Part shown: piece by piece, positions 26,712-35,610 of the stretch | How positions within the stretch are numbered: the stretch's first letter is position 1 | How the letters are laid out: every line of letters starts with the position of its first letter | From: Pseudogulbenkiania subflava DSM 22618 | GTDB lineage: Bacteria; Pseudomonadota; Gammaproteobacteria; Burkholderiales; Chromobacteriaceae | Reading direction: 5' to 3' | Length of the DNA: 64,000 nt | NCBI RefSeq assembly: GCF_900177275.1 | Contig: NZ_FXAG01000010.1 | Location: 1 to 64,000 of the forward strand | Program-made: the position numbers and the translations under genes | Notes under the pieces: generated by a model | What the model was told of the DNA's origin: nothing | The model's database searches: none | What the model saw: the letters and a program-made list of their open reading frames with translations, nothing else

Positions 26712-26803
26712 GTGCCGGCCTGAGCCGCTGTGTCTTCGGCTGAGAGTGGCCGAAAGGCGGACAGAACAACCCCCGTCGCTCCGAGAAGGAGGGCGGGGGT
26801 TTT
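26661..26803 (+). repeat. direct repeat A: gltX 3' end plus terminator
   Basis: The last 17 codons of gltX, the spacer and the terminator match 30204-30345 closely. Both contain gctgatcggcaa, ccgcatgggctgagtgc, a cttcggc hairpin and acccccgtcgctcc. Together the copies bracket a lower-GC block of three exported-protein genes. Confidence 0.75.
26768..26803 (+). terminator. terminator of gltX
   Basis: The hairpin aacccccg...gctcc-gagaa-ggagggcgggggtt is followed by a T-rich tail. A smaller hairpin just upstream (26733-26755) pairs ttcggc with a decayed tggccgaa. Confidence 0.88.
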
Positions 26804-27064
26804 GTATTGTTCAGGTGTCATCCGCGTTGCGGCCAGAATGCCCGTTTTGCTCCCGCCGCAGGGAGGGATGGCAGGCAAGACGGCGTGTTATTTCGACGTC
26901 TTGTTTTGGTTTCTTTGGCTGTGCCAATCGCTATAACTACGGGATAAGGAGAACCGAAGGCAGAGGTGCGAGAGCCAGGTTTTCCCGTCAGAGGGCGAGG
27001 TTGCTTATAGCCTGCGCCGCGAGCGCCCCATTCTTGCCAATGTCACAAGTATAAGGAAGCCACC

Positions 27065-27967
27065 ATGTTCATCACGGCGTATAAATGTTTACGGATGCCA
27101 CTGCTGGTCGGGCTGGCATTAGCCGCGTTCTCGGGGACAAGTCAGGCGACGCATTCATGGGGTGGCTACCATTGGGCAAGCACTACCCCGGTGAATTCCG
27201 ATGGGTACAAAGAACCATTCACCCTGAAGCTGGGCAATAACCTGACTACTGCCGACTGGACGATGCACCTCTCTCTGGCGTCCACCGACTGGAACAGCCC
27301 CGATGAGTCGTTCAAGGTGGCTTCGACACCGCTAATGACCACCATCGTGACCGGTCAGTCGAAACGGAATTGCTCCATGGTCAAGGGCACCACCCAGGTT
27401 TGCAACGGCACGTATGGCAACAATGGCTGGCTCGGGTTGGCGTCGATCAACATAACCGGCGGTACCCATATCACGCAGGGTACCGCCAAAATGAACGATA
27501 CCTACTTCAGCCGCACGACCTACAACAATCCCAACGAGAGACAGCACGTCATGTGTCAGGAAGTGGCGCATACCTTCGGCCTCGACCACCAATCGACCGA
27601 TGGCAGTTCACAAAATACCTGCATGGACTATTTCTCGAACACCGGCACCAACGCCGGCAGTACCCTGAGCACCCGGCCAAATGCGCATGATTTCGATGAG
27701 CTGAATATCATTTACGCGCATGTTGACAGCACGACCACCGTCGCCGCCTCGACCGCCACAGCCCCGTCCGCGGCCGACGTCGACATCACCGATGACCCGC
27801 ATAGCTGGGGGACGCTAATGCGTCAATCCGCCAACGGGCGCAGCTCCGTTTACGAACGTTTCAACCGCGATGGCTCCAGAACGCTGACCCACGTCTACTG
27901 GACCATCGAGGCAGCGACCAACTGCCCGAGTTGCGATCACCGCTTTGAGAGTCATGAGCAGCACTGA
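27065..27967 (+). CDS. exported metzincin-like protein with a Gln-for-His zinc motif
   Basis: The 300-residue protein has a signal peptide (LLVGLALAAFSGTSQATHSW). A metzincin-type motif follows, HVMCQEVAHTFGLDHQ, with the Met-turn-like region NTCMDYFSN about 20 residues later. The first His of HExxHxxGxxH is Gln. Related secreted 'matrixin-like' proteins with CQEVGHTFGLDHQ are familiar to me, so the change is probably family-wide rather than a defect. A peptidase role is uncertain. The C-terminal part (SWGTLMRQSANGRSSVYERF) is not recognised. A good aaggaag ribosome binding site precedes the start. Base composition is lower in GC than in gltX, consistent with an acquired gene. Confidence 0.68.
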   Translation: MFITAYKCLRMPLLVGLALAAFSGTSQATHSWGGYHWASTTPVNSDGYKEPFTLKLGNNLTTADWTMHLSLASTDWNSPDESFKVASTPLMTTIVTGQSKRNCSMVKGTTQVCNGTYGNNGWLGLASINITGGTHITQGTAKMNDTYFSRTTYNNPNERQHVMCQEVAHTFGLDHQSTDGSSQNTCMDYFSNTGTNAGSTLSTRPNAHDFDELNIIYAHVDSTTTVAASTATAPSAADVDITDDPHSWGTLMRQSANGRSSVYERFNRDGSRTLTHVYWTIEAATNCPSCDHRFESHEQH

Positions 27968-28150
27968 GGGGCATCCTTCGGGGTCGTTAGTAAAGTTGTC
28001 CCGCGGCGCTTGCGTGGCATCCTCATGATGCGTTCAGCCATGGTGCGGTGCGGTGACGGCACCTAGCATGAACCGGTAAGTACTTATCCGTTTGAAGATC
28101 GATCTGCTGTGCATTGTTTCCAGTGAAATAAGGCAAGGGGGATCTCAAAG

Positions 28151-29260
28151 ATGAAAGACATCGCGGATGGATTGCTGCGTTCGCTGCTGCTGATGGCGGT
28201 GCTGTCCGGGCTGACGGCATGCGCTACCCAAAAGCCGTATGCGACAGAAGTTATCGTCAGAACGGCAGAAAACTTCCACTCCCATGACGACATCGTCCAT
28301 TTCTTGCAGGTGGCCGCCAGCAGCAAGGTGACTGTCGTCAATCTGAACGTCAAGAACGATGAAGATGGAGCCACCATCTCATCCGGCTACGTATTCTACG
28401 ACAGCAAAATCGCCCCCAAAGCGGCCGGCTATCACGGGTTGGACGTCTTGCAAGACGTTATCGACGAGGCTCACAAGCGCCATATCCAAGTGCGGGCATG
28501 GATTCCGCAGTTCCACGACAGGGCCGCCGTCGAGAGAAATGGCGTCTGGCAGATGAGGTCGTTAGTGAATGGTGACATCGTGCCGTTCCAAGGGGTCGGC
28601 AGAATGGAGTATTTCGTCAATCCGCTGCATCCAGACGTGCAAGCTTACCAGCGATCGATTATCAGAGAGATCGTCAGTCGTTACGATATAGACGGTATCG
28701 TCCTCGATTGGTTGCGATTTGACGATTTCAATATGGATATGAGTGATCTGACGCGGTGGGCTTACCAAGAGAAGTTTGGCGTTGATCCCATAGCGATCGA
28801 TTTGAAAACCGACAACGACAAGCGCAAGCAGTGGGGCGAGTGGCGGACCGATCAAATCGGTGACTACGTCAAAGCGGTGCGCGACGACATCAAGCAGATC
28901 AAGCCGGGCATCTCCCTGGGCGTCTACATTCTGCCGCCGGAATTCAGCGAAGTCGGGCAAGACGTGGCCAAGTTCAAGGACTACCTCGATTTCGTGTCCC
29001 CGATGGCGTATTTCCGCGATTGGGAGTTTAAGCCGGGCTGGGTATATGACGACAGAGGCATTTTGGCGCAAACCCGACGCAAAGCCGTGGACAAGACCAT
29101 CGTTCCGACCTTCGATGTTCATTGGAGTGCTGAGGAATATCGCGAAATCTACGCCGGCATGCGCCGTCACCATGCCGACATAGACAGCCTGGCGTTCTTC
29201 GCTCACGGCAAGTGGAGCGACGAACTTATAAAGAAACTCAAGGGGATGCAGGGCCGGTGA
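28151..29260 (+). CDS. lipoprotein with glycoside-hydrolase-like (GHL10-type) TIM barrel
   Basis: The 369-residue protein has a lipoprotein signal with lipobox LTAC, giving acyl-Cys near residue 25. The barrel-like domain shows features of the GHL10/DUF187 class of putative glycosyl hydrolases: HIQVRAWIPQFHDR, SRYDIDGIVLDWLRFDDFN with candidate acidic residues, LGVYILPP, DFVSPMAYFRDW and DSLAFFAHGKWSDE. It is probably anchored in the outer membrane and may act on a polysaccharide. The exact family is tentative. The ribosome binding site aaggggga is strong. It lies in the block bounded by the gltX-end repeats. Confidence 0.68.
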   Translation: MKDIADGLLRSLLLMAVLSGLTACATQKPYATEVIVRTAENFHSHDDIVHFLQVAASSKVTVVNLNVKNDEDGATISSGYVFYDSKIAPKAAGYHGLDVLQDVIDEAHKRHIQVRAWIPQFHDRAAVERNGVWQMRSLVNGDIVPFQGVGRMEYFVNPLHPDVQAYQRSIIREIVSRYDIDGIVLDWLRFDDFNMDMSDLTRWAYQEKFGVDPIAIDLKTDNDKRKQWGEWRTDQIGDYVKAVRDDIKQIKPGISLGVYILPPEFSEVGQDVAKFKDYLDFVSPMAYFRDWEFKPGWVYDDRGILAQTRRKAVDKTIVPTFDVHWSAEEYREIYAGMRRHHADIDSLAFFAHGKWSDELIKKLKGMQGR

Positions 29261-29295
29261 GGGGAAGCAACGCTGCCGTGTGTTGCACCTCACCG

Positions 29296-30027
29296 TTACG
29301 GTTGAATTAATGCTTTGAGCACCGGTTGCATGGCATCGGCCCAAATTGCATAGCCTTTCGGCGAAAGATGCACGGCATCTGGCATGACCTCGGCGGGGAG
29401 GTCGCCATTCTCGCTGACAAACCTGGTGCCGATGTCCAGAAAATGGATGGCGTTGCCATCGGCCAAGCGGGCGATGGCATGATTTGCTTGAATGATACGC
29501 TGTCGTAACACAGCGTCATGTGTCGCTCCACGCGGGAATATCCCGAGTATAAGCACTTTGCTGTCCGGCAGGCTCTGGTGCAGCACCCGTACAATCGCCC
29601 CGATACCGAGCGCGATATCCTCGGCCGAGTCGTTGCGTAGGTCGAGATTGTTGGTTCCGACCAGCAACACCACGGCCTTTGGCGACAGGCCGCGCAACTC
29701 GCCCCCTTCCGTGATGCGCCACAACAGATTCTGTGTGGTATCGCCGCTGATGCCTAAGTTGGCTACGGTGCGGCCCGCGAAGTAGTCGTTCCAGACTTCC
29801 GGCGCAGAATCCCATCCTTCGGTGATGGAGTCGCCGAGCAGCACCATGTCTAGGTGACCCTCGCGGGGCAGTTTGAGGAGGGATTCATGCTGAGCCAGCC
29901 ACTCCTGCGCCGAGTTTCCCGGTTCGTCGGCAGTGCGGGGATGGGGTTCCCACGGATGCTCATCCGGCGCAGCCAAGGCCCACACGGCGTCTGTCAGAAG
30001 GAACAGCAAGACGATGATGAGGCGCAT
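29296..30027 (-). CDS. exported SGNH/GDSL hydrolase
   Basis: The 243-residue protein starts with a signal peptide (MRLIIVLLFLLTDAVWALAA). It has all SGNH blocks: I MVLLGDSITEGW (Ser), II NLGISGDTTQNLLWR (Gly), III VLLVGTNNL (Asn) and V PDAVHLSPKGY (Asp and His). It resembles PAF-acetylhydrolase-type esterases acting on lipids or acetylated sugars. The start at 30027 has the ribosome binding site agagagg; the frame continues upstream but without conservation. It is convergent with the GHL10-like lipoprotein gene inside the island, and the two could act on the same acetylated glycan (inference). Confidence 0.82.
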   Translation of the reverse strand: MRLIIVLLFLLTDAVWALAAPDEHPWEPHPRTADEPGNSAQEWLAQHESLLKLPREGHLDMVLLGDSITEGWDSAPEVWNDYFAGRTVANLGISGDTTQNLLWRITEGGELRGLSPKAVVLLVGTNNLDLRNDSAEDIALGIGAIVRVLHQSLPDSKVLILGIFPRGATHDAVLRQRIIQANHAIARLADGNAIHFLDIGTRFVSENGDLPAEVMPDAVHLSPKGYAIWADAMQPVLKALIQP

Positions 30028-30203
30028 GGCAAACCTCTCTGGATGATTACCGGTATAGCACCCGGCCAGAGCACCAGTCGCAACAAGCAATGGAATGGCC
30101 AAGTCCTCCGCAGCAAAGGCCGATGATGTCAATCGAGACGCCATTAGGCTTGAATTCATGCCGGGCGGAGATGGTTTTAAAGATCGTGCCGTATCTTTGC
30201 CAC

Positions 30204-30253
30204 GTGCTGGTGCTGATCGGCAAAAACGAGGTGCTGTGCCGCATGGGCTGAGT
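30204..30253 (+). pseudogene. gltX C-terminal fragment
   Basis: About sixteen codons matching the last residues of GltX (LIGKNEVLCRMG versus [12 protein letters not shown]) end in the same TGA context, with no coding region upstream in frame. It marks the right edge of the inserted block. Confidence 0.72.
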
Positions 30254-30345
30254 GCGGGCCTGAGGCGCGGTGTCTTCGGCCTAGGTTGGCCGGAGTGATG
30301 ATGCCAAGCAAAACCCCCGTCGCTCCGTGAGGAGGGCGGGGGGGG
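30204..30345 (+). repeat. direct repeat B: diverged copy of the gltX 3' end plus terminator
   Basis: This is the right-hand copy of repeat A. It retains the reading Leu-Ile-Gly-Lys-Asn-Glu-Val-Leu-Cys-Arg-Met-Gly-stop, the spacer and the gcgggggg terminator stem. Point changes show it is not a recent duplication. Confidence 0.75.
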
Positions 30346-30500
30346 GCTTTGGGCGCAGATAATGCCCAATGATTTATCGTATTGGCATAAGCTGGTGGGC
30401 CATGTCGTGCAAGGCGCGTCGCGGGTAGCGGCGTAGAAGCGAAGCGCACTAGGGCGCCGCTTGAATAGCGGGATTGACCGACCATACTAAGGCGATTTTT

Positions 30501-31106
30501 ATGAAGGCACTTCTAACGGGGTTGTGGCTGACGCTGGCGTTGCTGTCGTTGCCCGTGGTGGCAGAGGACATGAAGGCGATCACGGAGGATGGCAGGAGAG
30601 TCATCCTGGGCAGCGATGGGAGGTGGCGCTTCGATTACAAGGCCAGCGCCTCTCGGCTGCAGATCAGTGATAGTCCTTACCGCCCAGCGGTCAAAGCCTT
30701 CTCGGTCAGTTTCGACACTGAGAAATGGGGGCTGGCCCCAGCCAACAGCAGTGAAGGCTCGAACAAGCGTGCTTTCAAACACCGAACCCTGCCGCTCTAT
30801 GCCGTAGTGATATCAGATGAGATTCCGGTGTCCAAAGAAGTGATGCGAAGCCTGATCATTTCCAACGCGAAAAATGGAGCGACGGATGTGAAGGTGTTGG
30901 TCGACGAAACCAAGTCATCGAAGGGGAAAGAGGTCGGGTCCATGCGCTTCCTCGCGAATCGCGATGGAATCGACTTTGTCGTGGCGAGCTACTACTACGG
31001 CGATGGACGCGGGAATATCCAAGTCATGTGTTGGACCGGGCAGTCACTCTTCTACAAATACCAGACTGACTGCCAATCGTTTCTGGATGGCTTGTCCATC
31101 GACTAA
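30501..31106 (+). CDS. hypothetical exported protein
   Basis: The 201-residue protein has a signal peptide ([20 protein letters not shown], cleavage after AEDM likely) and no family I recognise. The N-terminus reads like an SH3-type or KOW-like stretch ([20 protein letters not shown]), common at the start of small periplasmic proteins. Two cysteines near the end (VMCWTGQ, TDCQSF) may form a disulfide. It begins after the second gltX-end repeat, with an aagg ribosome binding site, and shares the lower GC of the island. Confidence 0.65.
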   Translation: MKALLTGLWLTLALLSLPVVAEDMKAITEDGRRVILGSDGRWRFDYKASASRLQISDSPYRPAVKAFSVSFDTEKWGLAPANSSEGSNKRAFKHRTLPLYAVVISDEIPVSKEVMRSLIISNAKNGATDVKVLVDETKSSKGKEVGSMRFLANRDGIDFVVASYYYGDGRGNIQVMCWTGQSLFYKYQTDCQSFLDGLSID

Positions 31107-31312
31107 GCCGGTGGGCGGGATGCCGATCTGAGCGATGTCCGTTCAGACTTGAGCGGCCCGTCGGGGGCTATGCCGCCGGCCGATATAGTGGCCTTCTCTG
31201 GCAATCCCCACACTCCCTGACTACAGTGGGTAGATCAAGGCTGGGTGGGAATCGATGCTTGCCGCCCGCCGCGCGCATTCCGGGACGTTCCTTTCCTCCA
31301 GGAGACCGAAAC

Positions 31313-31777
31313 ATGAAAGGCAACAAGGCCGTCATCGCGGCGCTCAACAAGCAGCTGGCCGGTGAACTCACGGCGCGCGACCAGTATTTCATTCACTCGC
31401 GCATGTACCACGACTGGGGGTTCGGCAAGCTGTTCGAGCGGCTGAACCACGAAATGGAAGAGGAGACCGGGCACGCGGCCGGGCTGATCAACCGCATCCT
31501 GTTTCTCGAAGGCACCCCGGCCATGAGCCCCGGCAAGCTCAACATCGGCAAGGACGTCGAGAGCATGCTGGCCAACGACCTCAAGTTGGAGTACGACACG
31601 GTGGCCTTGTTGCGCGCGGCGATTGCCGTGTGCGAACAGGAGGGCGACTACGTCAGCCGCGAGTTGCTGGAGGCCCAGCTGGACGATACCGAGGAGGATC
31701 ATGCTCATTGGCTGGAGCAGCAGCTGGGGCTGATCAAGCTGATGGGCCTGCCCAACTATCTGCAGTCGCAGACCTAG
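31313..31777 (+). CDS. bfr: bacterioferritin
   Basis: Bacterioferritin is a 24-subunit haem-containing iron store. The 154-residue product has the four-helix ferritin fold with di-iron ligands in [40 protein letters not shown] and [16 protein letters not shown], and the expected Met in the haem-binding helix (NHEMEEE). The start at 31313 follows a strong aggaga ribosome binding site. Iron storage here complements the ferric uptake operon at 44 kb. Confidence 0.93.
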   Translation: MKGNKAVIAALNKQLAGELTARDQYFIHSRMYHDWGFGKLFERLNHEMEEETGHAAGLINRILFLEGTPAMSPGKLNIGKDVESMLANDLKLEYDTVALLRAAIAVCEQEGDYVSRELLEAQLDDTEEDHAHWLEQQLGLIKLMGLPNYLQSQT

Positions 31778-31866
31778 GGAGTGGTATTCCTGGCGCCGAC
31801 CTTGAATTTGTGACCCGCTGCATTAGCTTTAAAGCAATGCGCGCAGTTTCTTGTCACTCGGAGGGA

Positions 31867-32439
31867 ATGGCCGTGAACCTGATGAATGCTCCCAAAATGA
31901 TCTGGTCGTCGCATGAGGGCTGGCCGGAGTTGGCCAAGCAACACCCTTCCGTGATGGCCACTTTTTTCAAGGTGGTGCTGCCGCTGTCGCTGCTGCCGGT
32001 GGCGATGATTCTCTACGCCGCCACGTGGCACCGTACGGTGTACGCCCCGGATACCACGTTGATGGACTGGGTAGGGATTTCGCTGGTGTTCCTGCTGGTG
32101 GAATGGGGCTGTGTGTTTGCCATGGGCTGGCTGATCCAGTCGGTGGAAAGCCGGGACCATCCGCTCGAATACCGCGACGGCTTCCGTCTCGCGGCGTATG
32201 CGCCGATCCCCATCTGGCTGTCGTCGCTGTCGCTGTTCGTGCCGTCGCCGGCGCTCAACGTGGTGGTCGCGCTGCTGGGCCTGCTGGCCTCCGGCGGGCT
32301 GATCTATCACGGCCTGGACGGCTGGTTCCAGCATGACGAGTCGCTGACCACAGTATCGCGTGCCTACACCATCTTTTCGTTCGGAGCGCTGATCTGGGCG
32401 CTGGTGGTGGCGATTCTGGTGGTGCCGTTGCTTCTTTGA
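31867..32439 (+). CDS. Yip1-family inner-membrane protein
   Basis: The 190-residue membrane protein has about five hydrophobic segments (VVLPLSLLPVAMILYAATW, WVGISLVFLLVEWGCVFAMG) and the Yip1-type C-terminus (VVALLGLLASGGLIYHGLDG). The start is uncertain: a GGAGG at 31860 is too close to ATG 31867 and better spaced for GTG 31873 or ATG 31882. The function is unknown, and it looks like a single-gene unit. Confidence 0.75.
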   Translation: MAVNLMNAPKMIWSSHEGWPELAKQHPSVMATFFKVVLPLSLLPVAMILYAATWHRTVYAPDTTLMDWVGISLVFLLVEWGCVFAMGWLIQSVESRDHPLEYRDGFRLAAYAPIPIWLSSLSLFVPSPALNVVVALLGLLASGGLIYHGLDGWFQHDESLTTVSRAYTIFSFGALIWALVVAILVVPLLL

Positions 32440-32543
32440 AGTGATGCTGGCATGAGTTCGGCCAGATCAAATAGCGGGGCTTGTGCCACGGCGGCGGAGT
32501 GACGCGTTGGCTCGAAAATCAGCGATCAGCGAAGGAGTGAACA

Positions 32544-33032
32544 ATGAAGAACATGTCGCGGATGGCCTTGCTGGCAGTGGCGTTGACGCTGAGTGTCTCG
32601 GTTGTGCCGGCTGCATCGGCACAGCAACCACCCCAACAGTCGCCCCAACCGTCCCAAACCTCCCTCTACGACCGGCTGGGGGGGCTGAAAGGTATTACGG
32701 TGGTGGTCGATGACTTTATCGACCGACTCGTGCGTAACCGGACGCTGAACAAGAATCCGGCCATTAGCGCGGGCCGCAAGAGTTCCCCTGCACCCTATCT
32801 CAAGTTCCAGGTTTCGCAACTGGTTTGCGAGGTAAGCGGTGGACCGTGCAAATACACCGGCAAGACGATGAAGGAGTCCCACGCCCATCTGAACATCAGC
32901 GAGCAGGAGTGGGACGTCATGGCCATGGAGTTCAAGAGAACTCTGAACAAATTCAAGGTCCCGGAGGCCGAGCAGAAGGAGCTGTTCGATATCGTCGGCA
33001 AGACAAAAGGAGATATCGTCGCCAGGAAATGA
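32544..33032 (+). CDS. exported group 1 truncated haemoglobin
   Basis: The 162-residue protein has a signal peptide (MALLAVALTLSVSVVPAASA) and a Gln/Pro linker, then a truncated-globin fold beginning SLYDRLGGLKGITVVVDDFI. The proximal His lies in KESHAHLNISEQEWD, preceded by CEVSGGPCKYTGK with two cysteines. Truncated globins bind O2 or NO; a periplasmic location is inferred from the signal peptide. The ribosome binding site gaaggag is strong. A periplasmic NO or oxygen chemistry role is possible but unproven. Confidence 0.86.
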   Translation: MKNMSRMALLAVALTLSVSVVPAASAQQPPQQSPQPSQTSLYDRLGGLKGITVVVDDFIDRLVRNRTLNKNPAISAGRKSSPAPYLKFQVSQLVCEVSGGPCKYTGKTMKESHAHLNISEQEWDVMAMEFKRTLNKFKVPEAEQKELFDIVGKTKGDIVARK

Positions 33033-33130
33033 TTTCTGCCCGACAGGACTGGAGGTAGGCGCCAGCAAGATTCCAACAAGGAATCGCCCGGCGCATACCG
33101 GCCTCCCCGTTGCTGGGCGTGGCTCTTAGC

Positions 33131-33529
33131 CTAAGGCTTGACCATCACCTTGATGCTGCTGCTCATCGCCGGGCCGAACGATTGATGCGCGCCGTTGGCG
33201 AACTGCAGCGTCAGGGTGTGCTCGCCAGGCGGCAGCGTCAGGTCGGTTTCGGTCTGTCCCTTGCCGAAATGGCGGTGGCTGTCGTCGGTGGGGACCACTT
33301 CGTTCAGGGGAACGGGGCTGCCGTCGATGATCAGGTGGTGATGGCCGGTGCCCGGTTTCATGTCGCCCGCGGGGGCAATCGCCATGCCTTCCACGCCGAA
33401 ACGTACCTTGAACGGGCTCTTGACGGCCGCGCCATCGGCCGGTTCGGCAAAGTAGACGCGCTCTGCCGCCAGCGTCGTGGCGGCGGCGAAGGACAGGCTC
33501 AAGCCCAGGGCCAACAGGATTTTCTTCAT
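33131..33529 (-). CDS. DUF4399 periplasmic protein
   Basis: The 132-residue protein has a signal peptide (MKKILLALGLSLSFAAATTL) and the DUF4399 features RVYFAEPADGAAVKSPFKVR, KPGTGHHHLIIDG, DDSHRHFGKGQ and LPPGEHTLTLQFANG. The histidine-rich GHHH and SHRHFG motifs suggest metal binding, but the role is unknown. The start at 33529 was chosen at the signal peptide. Confidence 0.85.
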   Translation of the reverse strand: MKKILLALGLSLSFAAATTLAAERVYFAEPADGAAVKSPFKVRFGVEGMAIAPAGDMKPGTGHHHLIIDGSPVPLNEVVPTDDSHRHFGKGQTETDLTLPPGEHTLTLQFANGAHQSFGPAMSSSIKVMVKP

Positions 33530-33694
33530 GGTGGGGTCCGTTACTGAGGGTGGGTAACGTTTCGTTGTATGCCAGGATGCAGGCTGAGGCAACGTTAGTT
33601 GTTCTGGCGGCTAGCCGTCCGGACCGCCTGACCGGGCTGGACAACATGACGCTGGCACGGCAGGCTGGGCGTTTTCCCTTTTTCTGATGCCTCC

Positions 33695-34855
33695 ATGCTG
33701 ACCCGCCAAGACCTCCCCGCGCTCACCGCCGGTTTCGTGACCGTGCTGGTGGGGTATACCAGTTCCGCCGCCATCGTGTTCGAGGCGGCCCGCAGTGCCG
33801 GCGCCAACCCCGCCGAAATCAGCTCCTGGCTGATGGCGCTGGGGCTGGCGATGGGGCTGACCTGCATCGGCCTGTCGCTGCGCTACAAGGTGCCGGTGGT
33901 GACGGCGTGGTCGACGCCGGGCGCGGCGCTGTTGATCACCAGCCTGTCCGGGGTGAGCCTGCCGGAGGCGATCGGCGCCTTTGTTTTTTCCGCCGGGCTG
34001 ATCACACTGTCCGGCGTCACCGGCCTGTTCGAGCGTGCCATCAGCCGCATTCCGCTGCCGATGGCGGCGGCGATGCTGGCGGGCATCCTGGTGAAGTTCG
34101 GCATGAACGTGTTCGGCGCCATGCAGGCCAACTTGGCGCTGGTGTTGCCGATGTTCATCGCCTATCTGATGCTCAAGCGCCTGTTGCCGCGCTACGCCGT
34201 GGTGCTGGTGCTGTTGCTGGGCGGGCTGATCGCGGCGGGGCAGGGCGGCCTGCATCTGGACGGCGTGGCCTTGGCGCTGGCGACGCCGCTGTGGACCACG
34301 CCGGTGTTCTCGCCGGGCGTGCTGCTCGGCGTGGGGCTGCCGCTGTTCGTGGTGACCATGGCCTCGCAGAACGTGCCGGGCGTGGCGGTGCTGCACTCGG
34401 CCGGCTACCGTCCGCCGATCTCGGCGCTGATGACCAGTACCGGTCTGGTCAACCTGCTGCTGGCGCCATTCGGCTGCTTTGCCGTCAATTTGGCGGCGAT
34501 CACCGCCGCCTTGTGCATGAGCCGCGAGGCGCACGAAGACCCGGCACGGCGCTACCTCGCCAGCGTGGCGGCCGGCGGCATCTACTTGCTGCTCGGCGTG
34601 TTCGGTGCCACCGTCGGGGCGCTATTCGCGGCCTTTCCCAAGGAACTGGTGCTGGCCATCGCCGGGCTGGCGCTGTTCGGCACCATCGCCGGCGGTCTGA
34701 CCACGGCGATGAGGGACGACGCCGAACGCGAACCGGCGCTGATCACCTTCCTGATCACCGCCTCCGGGGTGACGCTGTTCGGCGTCGGCTCGGCGTTCTG
34801 GGGCTTGGTGGGCGGTACGCTGGCGCTGGTGGTACTCAACGCCCGGCGCGGCTAG
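33695..34855 (+). CDS. benE: BenE-family benzoate/H+ symporter-like transporter
   Basis: The 386-residue membrane protein has about twelve hydrophobic segments and the BenE pattern: VLVGYTSSAAIVFEAARSAG, VPVVTAWSTPGAALL, FVVTMASQNVPGVAVLHSAG and FGCFAVNLAAITAALCM. The family exchanges or symports aromatic carboxylates such as benzoate. No aromatic catabolic gene is nearby, so the substrate is uncertain. Confidence 0.87.
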   Translation: MLTRQDLPALTAGFVTVLVGYTSSAAIVFEAARSAGANPAEISSWLMALGLAMGLTCIGLSLRYKVPVVTAWSTPGAALLITSLSGVSLPEAIGAFVFSAGLITLSGVTGLFERAISRIPLPMAAAMLAGILVKFGMNVFGAMQANLALVLPMFIAYLMLKRLLPRYAVVLVLLLGGLIAAGQGGLHLDGVALALATPLWTTPVFSPGVLLGVGLPLFVVTMASQNVPGVAVLHSAGYRPPISALMTSTGLVNLLLAPFGCFAVNLAAITAALCMSREAHEDPARRYLASVAAGGIYLLLGVFGATVGALFAAFPKELVLAIAGLALFGTIAGGLTTAMRDDAEREPALITFLITASGVTLFGVGSAFWGLVGGTLALVVLNARRG

Positions 34856-35111
34856 TCGATCGCCAGCCCTCCGGGCCGTGGCTGGGTCGATCGCTGGGGG
34901 CCCGGTGTGCTGAAGTTGGCTGGCAAGCCGCTTTCGGAGGGGGGCGAACGGCAGGGCAGAGCGGCTTTGCTATAGTTCGAGGGTCCGGCGTGTATCGCCT
35001 GCCACGGCGACGAGCCCTGCCGCAGGGTGCCGAGGAGCGGCACGGTCCAGTGGCGTCCCCGGCCACGTCTTGTCCCGGGGAGTCCCTCCTGGCCAGCTTC
35101 GGGAGAACAAC

Positions 35112-35573
35112 ATGACAACAACCCTCCACCGCCTTTTCGGCGCCACTGTACTGACCCTGCTGTTGACCGCCACGGGGGCGTACTCCGAGCCGCTGGAAGC
35201 GAGCCGCCTGACGCCCGACGAGCTGAAATGGGTGGTCATGCCGAACGGTGTCGCGCGCGCCTACCTGGCTGGCGACGACAAGAAACCCGGCGTGTACGCC
35301 TACCTTGCCAGGATTCCCGCCAACTTCAAGAACCTGCCCCATTGGCATCCAGACGAACGGGTGGTGACGGTGATCTCGGGCACCATGTACATCGGTTACG
35401 GCGAGCAGTTCGACGAAGGGCGCCTGAAGGCGCTCCCCGCCGGCAGCTTCTGGACCGAACCGGCGAAACAGGCGCATTTCACCTGGGCCAAGACTGGCGA
35501 GGTCGTGATTTACGTGGTCGGCATGGGCCCGTCCGGCACCACGCAGGTCGCTCCGGCGGGCGAGAAGCAGTAG
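35112..35573 (+). CDS. exported cupin-domain protein
   Basis: The 153-residue protein has a signal peptide (LFGATVLTLLLTATGAYSEP) and a single cupin barrel with motif 1 LPHWHPDERVVTVISG and motif 2 PAGSFWTEPAKQAHFTW, whose His and Glu residues should bind a metal. The start at 35112 has a gggaga ribosome binding site. It resembles DUF4437-type cupins. Substrate and role are unknown. Confidence 0.83.
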   Translation: MTTTLHRLFGATVLTLLLTATGAYSEPLEASRLTPDELKWVVMPNGVARAYLAGDDKKPGVYAYLARIPANFKNLPHWHPDERVVTVISGTMYIGYGEQFDEGRLKALPAGSFWTEPAKQAHFTWAKTGEVVIYVVGMGPSGTTQVAPAGEKQ

Positions 35574-35610
35574 GGGCAGTACCGTGAGGCCGAGCCGAGG
35601 GGGCTCCCCT

